Positions 46,401 to 58,400 of a stretch of DNA of 64,000 nt are shown piece after piece (position 1 is the stretch's first letter; each line of letters opens with the position of its first letter). The stretch comes from Bostrychus sinensis (Eukaryota > Chordata > Actinopteri > Gobiiformes > Eleotridae). The translations under genes were made by a program, and so were the position numbers. The stretch covers positions 6,130,645 through 6,194,644 of the forward strand of contig CM036244.1 of the NCBI GenBank assembly GCA_020698575.1, given 5' to 3'. The notes under the pieces are model-generated. The model saw only the letters and a program-made list of their open reading frames with translations, had not been told where the DNA came from and did no database searches.

Positions 46401-49400
46401 GTCAATTATGTCAACTAATCGTTACAGCCCTACAGTATACACACACACGCTGCACACGCTGCAGTGTCATGCCTCTGTACACTGTTCTCTGGTCCTGCCG
46501 CTGTGGAGTTTACCTTCTGTTTAACCTCAGTAAAAAGGCTGGGAATAAGCCGTTACAGCATCACATGTTCTCCTGACTGCCCGTCTGCCACACAGACTAA
46601 GGAGAGTTAGACTCGGACTTACAAAAAGATATTAGCTGTATGTTGAGCTAAATTGTTGTCTTGTTAGCGTTAAACTAAAGGAAAGCTAATAAGTAACAGC
46701 CACAGTTTTTTCCTTCTTAGAGATATTATTCAGTTCAGCACAGAGCGCTTTAAATTTTCTAATTTCTAGAACCTTTTTATTTGAATATATAATAATAATT
46801 AAAGCCGCAAGAGGCAATGATGAGTAGGCCCTCGTCCACCTTGACTCGGAGCTGGGGCAGAGGTGAAACTGTGTTGCAAAGTTTTTAGTTGGTGCCTTTT
46901 ACTAAAAACTTGCCAAATGTGAGATAAGAGTTCTTCGTTATTGCAGCAGAAGAAGGTTAGGGCCATATCCAGGTTTACACCAAAAATCCCTCTCATAAAA
47001 ACTCCTGTCCCCGTGTTCCCTGCAGCGCCTGAAGCCGACCAATCCCACGGCTCAGAAGGCCCTGACCACGCCCACTCACTACAAGCTGACGCCGCGCCCG
47101 GCCACCAGGGTGCGCCCCAAAGCCCTGTCCTCCTCCGGCGGGTCCAAAGCTCAGCTGTTCGACGGCCTGGACGACGACGAGCCGGCGCTCACCAACGGAG
47201 CCTTCGTTCCCAGGTAAACACTCACCTGGTCTGTCCTGTCCCTGTCTCGCAATGGTGAAGATACACCCTTTAGTTCAGGGGTAAATGCTCTTCAATAAGC
47301 TGATTCTTTTTTTGTTTTTAGGAAAAGTATAAAGAAGCTGGTGCTGAAAAACCTGAACAGTTCTCAGTACAACAGCCCTCTGTCCAAAGAGACCGACGAC
47401 CTGGCCTCACCTCCAGAGTACCCACAGAACGGACACAGGTGAGACCCGGTTTAGACCTGGTTTAGTCTTGGTTTAGACCCAGTTTAGGCCTAGTTTAATC
47501 CTGGGTTAGTCCGGGTTTAGTCCTGGTTGCGAGTCTATATAGTTTCATTCAGAGGTAGTTTTAATCCTCGTCTCTTGTCTCCAGCCCGACAGAGGAGGAG
47601 GAAGCGTCTCGGGAGGTGGCGGCCCCCAGCTCTCGCCCGGACGAGGACCCAGAGGTGACCCAGTTCTACGTGAACCCCATCGCCAAACCCATCCCCCAGA
47701 GCCGGGTCCACACCAGCCTCCAGGACACCATCACCGACATGAACCTGCACAAGGCGTCCAGAACCAGCCTCGAGGTGAGGTCTGAGTCTGGGTCTGGGTC
47801 TGGAGGAGTCCAGAGTCCACATACTGGTCTGGGTCTGGAGGAGTCCAGAGTCCACATACTGGTCTGGGTCTGGAGGAGTCCAGAGTCCACATACTGGTCT
47901 GGGTCTGGAGGAGTCCAGAGTCCACATACTGGTCTGGGTCTGGGTCTGGGTCTGGAGGAGTCCAGAGTCCACATACTGGTCTGGGTCTGGGTCTGGGTCT
48001 GGGTCTGGAGTAGGGCTGCATGACATGGAGAAAACATGCGATATTTGATAACTGTGATAATGATATTATTGCGATATTTGAAACTAGAGCCTACTTTTTG
48101 AACATATTAAGTTAAATTCACTACATTTCATAAAAATGTAAGTTCCTGTATTTACAAGTCAAAACAGCCACAAAATCAAAACTTAACACAGACTAAACCA
48201 GGAATAAAACAAGGCTAAGCTGTGACTAAATTAATTAAATTACCACTAAAACTGGACTTTTTAAACATTTTTATTTAGTCAGAACACATGTTCTTTTAAG
48301 GCTCTGGTGGAAAATGATTCTTCAGTGTAAATCTCTGTCAGATGGAGACCACTCCACTGCCACAGCATCTGCTGCTCAGAACTGTCCCATGTCCCCGTTC
48401 GTAGACACTGATTATTGATTATTGATTCTTGATTCTGTTGTGTTTCGATGGACAGCTGAGCAGCGAGGACGTGTCTGCGTCTCTGGGAGAAGAGTCTCTT
48501 CAGGACGACCGAGACGACGAGCAGCTGGACATGAACCAGTCTCCACATCCTGCAGGTAACAACCACTTTACACCTTGTGTTTTTTTTACCTACAGTTAAT
48601 TTCACTAACACTTTATTATCCATTAACTAAGTGCTGATTAGTAGCTACTTAGTGGTTAATTAGGCTACAATTGGTAATTATAAAGCACTTATTTATCCCT
48701 TATTCTGTGTGACCATATTCTACAACTAATTAGCAACTAACATTTCCCCCTTAATAAACTCATAATTACTGCTCATTAGTAGGAAACTGTAGGACATGAA
48801 TTATGATCTTAATAAGATTTTTGTTGTACTATTCCCTTATGAATGCTCCAGTACTCCATAAAGCTTATTAAGATCATAATTGATGTCCAACAACTTACTT
48901 CCTACTAATGAGCAGTAATTATGAGTTTATTAAGGGGGAAATGTTAGTTAGTTGCTAATGAGTTGTAGAATATGGTCACACAGAATAAGGGACCAATAGG
49001 TGCTTTATAGTTAGCAATTAACATCTAATTTACCACTATTTAACCACTAATTAGCACTTAGTTAATGGTTAATAGGTGGACCTTAAAATAAAGTGTTACC
49101 TTTATTTCCTGCTCTGCCTTACAAAGTGGACTCCTGTCTGCAGCTGGGTACCGTTCAGATTTTTATGATCCTTGGTTTTCGATCCCGGTGCCTGAGCGAT
49201 ACTTTTTCTGATTCCTATGGTGATAATTCATCTTCTACAATCATAAAACACAATAATAGTCAATGAAAGGCACATTTGTGGAGCTAAACTCTGCAGTGTG
49301 TGATTTATTCTGTGTTATTTATTTGATTTATGCAGAGGAACATTAAAGCTCCCACTGGAACTGAGACTTGATATCGAAAAAAATGATTTTTTCAATAGCA

Positions 49401-52400
49401 GTAGTATCGTAACTTTTCTTTAGATACCACAAATGTTTTGTTTAACAGTACCCAGCTCTACTCATTTCTACCTCTGTGGTTCCCAAACCCTCAGTAAATA
49501 AAAATATAGAAAGTCCAAGTAACACATCCATGAAAAAATGGGGTCAGAAATCTCGTTCTTTGACGTATGGGTGCTCCCAAAAAAGTTTGTACGGTAAGAG
49601 TAAAGGCTCTTTTATTCTTCCATTTCATACGTAAACAGATCCATCTGTTCCAAGCGTTGTTATCGTCGCAGTGTTTATACTTACTGCTGTATCTATTCTC
49701 AGCATGTGTGTTCTGTTAAATCACCAGAAGGGAGCGATCTGTGACAGGCAAAGATTTTACCAGAAGTAAAAGAGCAACAACAAGCAAACAAACAAACAAA
49801 CATGGCAGCGCTGGAGGAGGTTTTTACAAGACATTTATTAAAAAAGAGCCAAGAAAATGAGGTGAAAATAGTCTTTGAATAAACCGAAACTAACTTTAGC
49901 TCCAGTCGCTCCTTAAAAACTTCAGCCGTCTCTTCTGATGTGACTGCTAAGCTGTGTTCCCTAGCGCCCCCCAACAGTCAGTGCATGTACTGCTCTGTTT
50001 ATCTGTATCCACGAGATCTGAGGAAACACACGAACGTACGACAGAATGCTCCGTCTGTATCTGAATGCGTCTTTAACATAGAGAATAAACGAGCCTTAAC
50101 AGAAGTCCTACAGACCTGGAAAAACTGTAATAGTCAGGAAATATTACAAGCACCCTCCCCAAAGTCATGGATTTTGAAGATCTTTGAGTCAAACATGACG
50201 CCACAGACATTTAGCCCCTGAATTGGTATTAAAAGAGACTTAAAAACATCTTAAGGCCTAGATACACCAAGGCGACTCCCAGACTGCCACCGATAAGACG
50301 GAGCGACAGCTCGTCTCCTCTCGTTCCCTCCCGTTTCCTCACGTCGCATGACCTTTTTCCCTCTTCATACACCGAAGCGACAACCGACCTAAAGACCGTG
50401 TAATTACCCCCCCAAAGCGGCAGATGGTGCTAGCCAGTGAACAAAGATCAACGGAAGTGACACAATGTTTGCGGAAGACATATGCATGTAGCGTGCCTTG
50501 GTCTGCCACTGTTCTCAGCTTGTTTGAACATTTGAGAAGCGTGATAATGGCCGGTTTGGACATTGTTTTGTGTGGATTAGGTGCCGCTGCTCTGTTACTT
50601 GAAGAAGATAACTTTCCGCACGGAATTGTGAAGAATGCAAAAATGGTGACGGTACGCTGCCACAGCGGTTTTCACTCTCGTCACTCCGTCACTTCCGCTA
50701 AAATTCCCGTGAGCTGATTGGCGCGGCAGCTGTAGTGCTAGGCCTATCAGAGCGCTTCGTGCCAAAGACGCCGATTCAACAACAACAAGGCCAATCGGCA
50801 GGAAACTGGTCAGACGGCCTCCATCCTGGAGCGATGGGGGGCGACGGCGCTGACGGATCAAAAGGACGGAAATGAGCGACGTGGAAGAACTGTTAAGACG
50901 GCTTCAGACGGGCGATCATCGCCTTGGTGTATACCCCCTTTACTGTAGCCATGTTTTCTCATGATTCACTGTTCTTGATTTCCCATAATCCCTTGCTGTG
51001 TCCCAGGCCTGGTGCTGAACAGAGTGGGCTACTACACCATCCCGTCTCTGGAGGAACTGGCCGAGATGGTGGACAGTAACGGAGACTGCATCGTGGAGAA
51101 CTTCACCGTCGGCCGCAGAGGTACGAGCTTTGTAGTTGTAGTTTTTAAATGATGTGTTTAAGTTTAGTATTTATTAAATGATGTGTTTAAGTTTAGTATT
51201 TATTAAATGATGTGTTTAAGTTTAGTACTTATTAAATGATGTGTTTAAGTTTAGTATTTATTAAATGATTGTGTTTTGTTTCCCCGCAGGTTACGGCTCC
51301 GTCTTCTTCCCTGGAGAAGTGAACGTTGCTGGACTGAACCTGGACGAGATCGTGCACTTCAGACGGAAAGAGGTCATCGTTTACCCGGACGACAAGAACA
51401 AGCCTCGGGAGGGACAGGGGCTCAACAGGTCAGAGAATTCTACTACGACTATTTCTACTATGTCTGTTACTACTACTACTACTACTACTACTATGTGAGT
51501 GCAGAGAAGTATTAGCTCTGTATATTTAAGCAGGTTTGGTCGGTTTTGCTGCTGTACAGAAAGCAGCAGAGTTTTCAGTTCCAGGCTGTGATCTGAAGCA
51601 CGTCACTATTCAAAATAATTGTTTATAATTCATTATTGAAATAATCATCAACTAATTTAGTAATCGTTTAAAGGTTAACTGAGTTATTGACAGAGTCTGA
51701 AACTCTCCTGAGTCTGAGAGCAGGGTTTGTTACCAACACAGAAACAGTTAAAAACAACGTACATGTTGTGACATGTTGTGTTTTTGATTAAAAATATCTG
51801 TGTTCTATTCAAACGTCCTCAGTGACAGTAGCTTTGTCTGGTTCAGGTTTAGTATAAATGAAGTGATATTTGGTAAAATTATTATTTTATTTTTTTACAG
51901 AAACTATAAATCTCGTAAAATTTTTAACCACTTTACTCATGTTTCACTGTCTGATGATTAATCGATTCAACAGATAATTATCAAAACAGTCGCTGCTGCC
52001 GTGGAGCTGCAGGAAGCATTTCTCCTTATGCTACTGAACGCGACTGAGGCGTCTGATTTATGTTAAGTCTCTGTAAACGCACGTCTGGACGTCCTGTGGC
52101 ACAAATCAAGCGTCCACTGCGTCGCGAATCAGGCGTTGAAGCGTCTGATGCATGGAGAGAGAGGGAGACCTGGGAGGAAGCAGAGCTCCTTCAGAACAAC
52201 AGATATAACTCAAACATCACCAGATATAACTCAAACATAACCAGATATAACTCAAACATAACCAGATATAACTCAAACATCACCAGATATAACACAAACA
52301 TCACCAGATATAACTCAAACATCACCAGATATAACTCAAACATCACCAAATATAACACAAACATAACCAGATATAACTCAAACAAAACATAACCAGATAT

Positions 52401-55400
52401 AACTCAAACATAACCAGATATAACTCAAACATCACCAGATATAACTCAAACATCACCAGATATAACACAAACATAACCAGATATAACACAAACATAACCA
52501 GATATAACTCAAACATCACCAGATATAACTCAAACATCACCAGATATAACTCAAACGTAACCAGATATAACTCAAACATCACCAGATATAACACAAACAT
52601 AACCAGATATAACTCAAACATAACCAGATATAACTCAAACATAACCAGATACAACTCAAACATCACCAGATATAACTCATACATAACCAGATATAACGTA
52701 ACCAGATATAACACAAACGTAACCAGATATAACACAAACGTAACCAGATATAACACAAACGTAACCAGATATAACACAAACGTAACCAGATATAACACAA
52801 ACGTAACCAGATATAACACAAACGTAACCAGATATAACACAAACGTAACCAGATATAACACAAACGTAACCAGATATAACTCAAACATAACCAGATATAA
52901 CACAAACATAACCAGATATAACTCAAACATAACTCAAACATAACCAGATATAACTCAAACATAACCAGATATAACTCAAACATAACCAGATATAACTCAA
53001 ACATAACCAGATATAACTCAAACATAACCAGATATAACTCAAACATAACCAGATATAACTCAAACATAACCAGATATAACACAAACATAACCAGATATAA
53101 CGAGGAGCTTAACTTTACCTGAGCTGAGCTGAACTGCTCTCTGCTGAACAACAGAGGGCTGTACCTTACTGACACCACCAGAGAGCGCTATTGTACACAA
53201 ATAACTCCTCCTGTCTCTGCTGCTGGGGCTGAGAGCTTAAATACAGCAGCAGTGTCCTGGGGACATGTCCTCGCAGGGACGCGGGACACTGGAGAGCAAA
53301 CCGGGACAGAGTTGGTCCTGGAACAGAGCCATGATCCTGACAGAGACTGCTCCTCTGAGCTCACGCTGTTCAGACGCCACTGAAACATCTGACTTCAGAA
53401 CGTCCACGCGTCCAACGAGACACGAGTGAGACGTGTGATTCATGTTCAGTGTGAGCGCAGCGTTAGTCTCAGCGATATCGCTATAAAAGTAACATAAAAC
53501 AGAAGTTCACACATCCTGACACAAGTTTTTTTTGTAGCCTGTTGTGTTTTCTGGAGCCTCTGTCCACAGCCCAGTGCCATGATGGTCCTGGTTTTTGGGC
53601 CCAATCTAAGATCTAAACCAGGTCTGAGATAGGTCTAAACCAGGTCTAAACCAGGTCTAAACCAGGTCTAAACCAGGTCTAAACCAGGTCTAAACCAGGT
53701 CTAAACCAGGTCTAAACCAGGTCTGAGATAGGTCTAAACCAGGTCTGAGATAGGTCTAAACCAGGTCTGAGATAGGTCTAAACCAGGTCTGAGATAGGTC
53801 TAAACCAGGTCTAAACCAGGTCTAAACCAGGACTAAACCAGGACTAAACCAGGTTTGAGATAGGTCTAAACCAGGTCTAAACCAAGTCTAAACCAGGTCT
53901 AAACCAGGTCTGAGATAGGTCTAAACCAGGTCTAAACCAGGACTAAACCAGGTCTGAGATAGGTCTAAACCAGGTCTAAACCAGGTCTAAACCAGGTCTA
54001 AACCAGGTCTAAACCAGGTCTAAACCAGGTCTGAGATAGGTCTAAACCAGGTCTGAGATAGGTCTAAACCAGGTCTGAGATAGGTCTAAACCAGGTCTGA
54101 GATAGGTCTAAACCAGGTCTGAGATAGGTCTAAACCAGGTCTAAACCAGGTCTAAACCAGGTCTAAACCAGGTCTAAACCAGGTCTAAACCAGGTCTAAA
54201 CCAGGACTAAACCAGGACTAAACCAGGACTAAACCAGGTCTGAGATAGGTCTAAACCAGGTCTAAACCAGGTCTAAACCAGGTCTAAACCAGGTCTAAAC
54301 CAGGTCTAAACCAGGTCTAAACCAGGTCTGAGATGGGACTAAACCAGGACTAAACCAGGACTAAACCAGGACTAAACCAGGTCTAAACCAGGTCTAAACC
54401 AGGTCTAAACCAGGTCTAAACCAGGTCTGAGATGGGACTAAACCAGGACTAAACCAGGACTAAACCAGGACTAAACCAGGACTAAACCAGGACTAAACCA
54501 GGACTAAACCAGGACTAAACCAGGACTAAACCAGGACTAAACCTACTTTGGTTGGTAGGGGTCTGCAGATCCACATTAAAACCTTTACGCTGTGAGTTTT
54601 TTTGTGAACGGAGAAACCTGTGACCCTGTTGTTTGTGGCTAAAGTACCCTCTGACCTCTGACCTCTGACCCCTGCCCCTGCAGGCGTGCGGAGGTGACCC
54701 TGGACGGCGTGTGGCCTAACGATAAGACCACGTGTTCCCAGATCCGCAGCCCGGAGCGCCTCACTGAGATGAACTACGAGGGCCGACTGGAGAAGGCCTC
54801 CAGGAGACAGGGGGCCCGCTTCCTGGAGTACAGGCCAGAGACCGGCTCCTGGGTCTTCGAGGTAAGGACTAAAGCCAGCCCAGGTCTGGACTCACCTAGA
54901 TCTGAGCTCCTGAAGGGTTAGTACAAAAATATTTTTGTTTTAAGTGAGTTTAACTTACTGTGTCAGAAAAGTAGGCCTATTTTAGAATATAGAAAAAAAT
55001 ATTATCACAATAGTCAACATAGTGATCAAATAGCACATGTTTTTCCCATATCGTTCAGACCTAACCATTAGAGTTCTTATTAAAAATGTTTTATTTTAGT
55101 CCCATAATGTTTTTAAAGGCTGTAAAACCTGCTGTTGTTCTAGAGGAGACCAAATCTGGGTTAGAAATATGAATATAAACGTTGACCTTCTTAGCCCTCA
55201 GGGAGCTGAGTCAAATACAGAGAATACAGGAGAAACTGTAAAACCCTGTACATTTTAACTAAAGCATTCACATTAAAACAATAAGAAACAGATTTTATGT
55301 CTGGCATAATGCACTGATAAAGTAAATCTGACTTTAAAAGAGCGTTTGTGGATCCTGCTGAAGTAATCCTCGTCTGTCTGACCGTCTCTGTCCCGCAGGT

Positions 55401-58400
55401 GTCCCATTTCTCCAAGTATGGCCTCCAGGACTCGGACGAAGATGAGGACGTCCCGCTCAAAGTCGACCCAAAGAAACTGAAGACTGTGGGTCCTGTTCCT
55501 CCAGCGGGTCAGCAGCAGGGGGCGCCACAGGCTCAGGTCTCTGTCCACCTCCTCCCGTCTCCACACATCAATAATAAAAATAATGACGCTCTGTGAATCT
55601 GATAAAGATGATGCAGCGTTTAGGGACAGCCCATGTCCCATAGTCCTGTCTGCTCTAAAGAATAATCAGAATAAATTATTTTTATAACATTACTTAACCC
55701 TTAAGCAGACCTTAATAGTTTTATTTTTTCCACTTTCAGTTGCTCAGATATTTTGATAAGCTTGAGTTCTTATAGCAATTACATTTTTAACATTTGTCGC
55801 AGCCTCTAAAAGTGTGAAAGTCTCATTTTGAGTCAGCGGCTTAAGAGAGAGCTGTTAAAGAGAGGGAGGGAGGGTGAGACACAGGTGTGTCCCCAACTCA
55901 TACACACCCCTCCCCTCCACCCCCACACCATTTTTATTGGACTCTTTTATGTCTTTGTCCTACAGAAGTGGACAAAGCAAAAGAAACTGACATCACGAAT
56001 ATAATAGACCCTTAGCCCTGTAGTCAGTTTAGGCTCTGATTAATAATCGTGAGAAGATGTAAATTTTTGAACCAGAAGCTTTATTGAAATGGAAGGCACC
56101 TTAAAGTAGAATTTTATTGTGCCACTACAGTTCAATCAAAAAATGAAGTTAATGGAAATCAATGGGAAAAGCTCGTCAGTGTAACAGTGGTACTTCATGT
56201 ACACAGTGTATTATAGACCTAAACTCACTGAGACTGAAATTTGAAACTTCCCATAAATATGGTCACCCTGACCAAAGTTTATACATTTTGAATTATCACA
56301 GAAAAAAGTTATTCAACATTTTCATTGACAAAAGTAAGGTACCAGAGACGGCAGAAGGGTTAAAGAAAACAGCTCCTCTAGAGATTTAAAAAATACACAC
56401 CTCATCCTGATGTGCTTCTAAACACTGAATGTCACTTTATTCTGAAACTGAAGCTTTTTATCTGAAAGGCTTTTATTTTTAATGAAATGTATCTGAGAAA
56501 TGAATAAAGTCAAAGTTAAAGATAATGATTTTGTTCTGAAGTTTGTACAAAAGACACTTTAGAGCTAAAGAAGAGTTGTCTTTAATCGGCATCACTTTGT
56601 CTGTGACTAGTCACCTCCTCCCCCTCCCCAGACACTTCCTCCTCCACCTCCTTCACAGTTCAGAACCTAAGGAGAGAAAGGGAAACGGTAAATCCAGAGC
56701 AGCAGAATCAGAGTCCATCAGACCTCAGGGAACAGGTCTGACCGACCGCTGGCTTCAGGGTACTCCTCCCCGCTCCACCCAAACGCTTTGGCCTGAGTCA
56801 TGGTCCACCTCTGGGTCTTCAGTCCTTTTTTTCCTGAGCCTTTACCAATATATCTCACAGAATTAAACTAAAACATGGTCTCACGTCACCTCCTCCTTGA
56901 CGCCTGCCGCTGTGGCTGCAGTCTGCTCAGCCCAGTCCCTGTTACTGCCACAGTCAAGCGCACAGACGCTCCAGGACTCGCGCTCCAGGACTCGCGCTCC
57001 AGGACTCGCGCTCCAGGACTCGCGCTCCAGGACTCGCGCTCCAGGACTCGCGCTCCAGGACTCGCGCTCCAGGACTCGCGCTCCAGGACTCGCGCTCCAG
57101 GACTCGCGCTCCAGGACTCGCGCTCCACTCTGAGTCTCCAACCCAACCCCACCTCCAGCACAAACCTTCCTTTTGAGATCAGAAAGACTAACACCGAGAC
57201 TAAACCAGGACTAACCCTAGAGAAACCCAGACCAGAACCTCGTGCCCGGGACTGTAACGGTCTTCGTGCCCGGGACTGTAACGGTCTTCGTGCCCGGGAC
57301 TGTAACGGTCTTCGTGCCCGGGACTGTAACGGTCTTCGTGCCCGGGACTGTAACGGTCTTCGTGCCCGGGACTGTAACGGTCTTCGTGCCCGGGACTGTA
57401 ACGGTCTTCGTGCCCGGGACTGTAACGGTCTTCGTGCCCGGGACTGTAACGGTCTTCGTGCCCGGGACTGTAACGGTCTTCTTCTCTCCTCAGTCCACAG
57501 TGGTGCTGGAGCCCGCCGCGCCCCCTTCGCTGGAGCTTGACAGCGACATGGCCGACATTACACAGGGCCTGCCCTCAGAGAAGCTCCTGGGCCCCGACGA
57601 ACAGGAGCTGTGCCCCGCGGAGGTCGGCCAATCGGAGCACGACGCCATCTCAGGCTCCGCCCACATCGCCTCCTCCCTGGGCATCAACCCGCACACGCTG
57701 CAGGTGACCTCTGAAAGCGCGCCGTAGGTAAACGTTTGTGTGTCTGCGACCTCCGCTGTGAACTGTGCTGTGTTTTCCAGATCATGAAGGCGTCTCTGTT
57801 CGCGGAGGAGGACGACGAAGGAGCGGACATGTTTGTGGACCACAGGACACCGAAGATCTCCGCAGAAGTGTCGTCTCCTCGGATAGTGCTGCCTGGAGCT
57901 CAGGGACGGCCCTCAGGTACAACCTCACCTTCCATGTTTTCTTTTAACAAATTGGCTTAGGTTGTTTTCTTGAGAAAGTAACAAAATTTTCTCATCACGA
58001 CAAAATAACTTCTGTTTTCTTAAGATACCGTATTTTCCGGAGTATAAGTGCCACTCGCCAAAAAATGCATAATGAAGAAGAAAAAACGTATACAAGTCAC
58101 ACTGGACTATAAGTCACATTTTTGGGGGAAATTTATTTTACAAAATCCGACACCAAGAACAGACATTTCATGTTGAAAGGCAAGTTATAGTAATAATAGA
58201 ATAGAGAACAACAGCTTGAATAGGTGTGCGCTATGCTAACGTAACACATTGATGGTTATTCAGCTACATGAAGCATAAACAACGAACTGAATAGGTGTCT
58301 CGTATGTTAACGTAATATATTAACAGTTATTCACATAACTATAGCATAAAGAACATAATATAACAAGTTCACCAAACTCACCATCTCACTCCTAATCGCT

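Larger units (their letters stand above)
51007..55413 (+). other. nup98: Autoproteolytic domain and cleavage site of Nup98-Nup96
   Basis: Exons 51007-51120, 51290-51428 and 54684-54861 encode the nucleoporin autopeptidase fold: LVLNRVGYYTIPSLEELAEM, VGRRGYGSVFFPGEVNVAGL, VHFRRKEVIVYPDD, LNRRAEVTLDGVWPNDKT and EYRPETGSWVFE. The next exon starts VSHFSKYGLQDSDED. The scissile bond lies between F885 (55408-55410) and S886 (55411-55413). The conserved His before Phe and the Ser nucleophile are both intact, so self-cleavage is expected. The domain also tethers NUP98 to the pore through NUP96 and NUP88. Confidence 0.94.

Noticed and set aside
52191..53178. Frames of LYLVMFE repeats resembling a membrane protein
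   Set aside because: They result from a 21-bp array inside a MITE and occur in overlapping frames.
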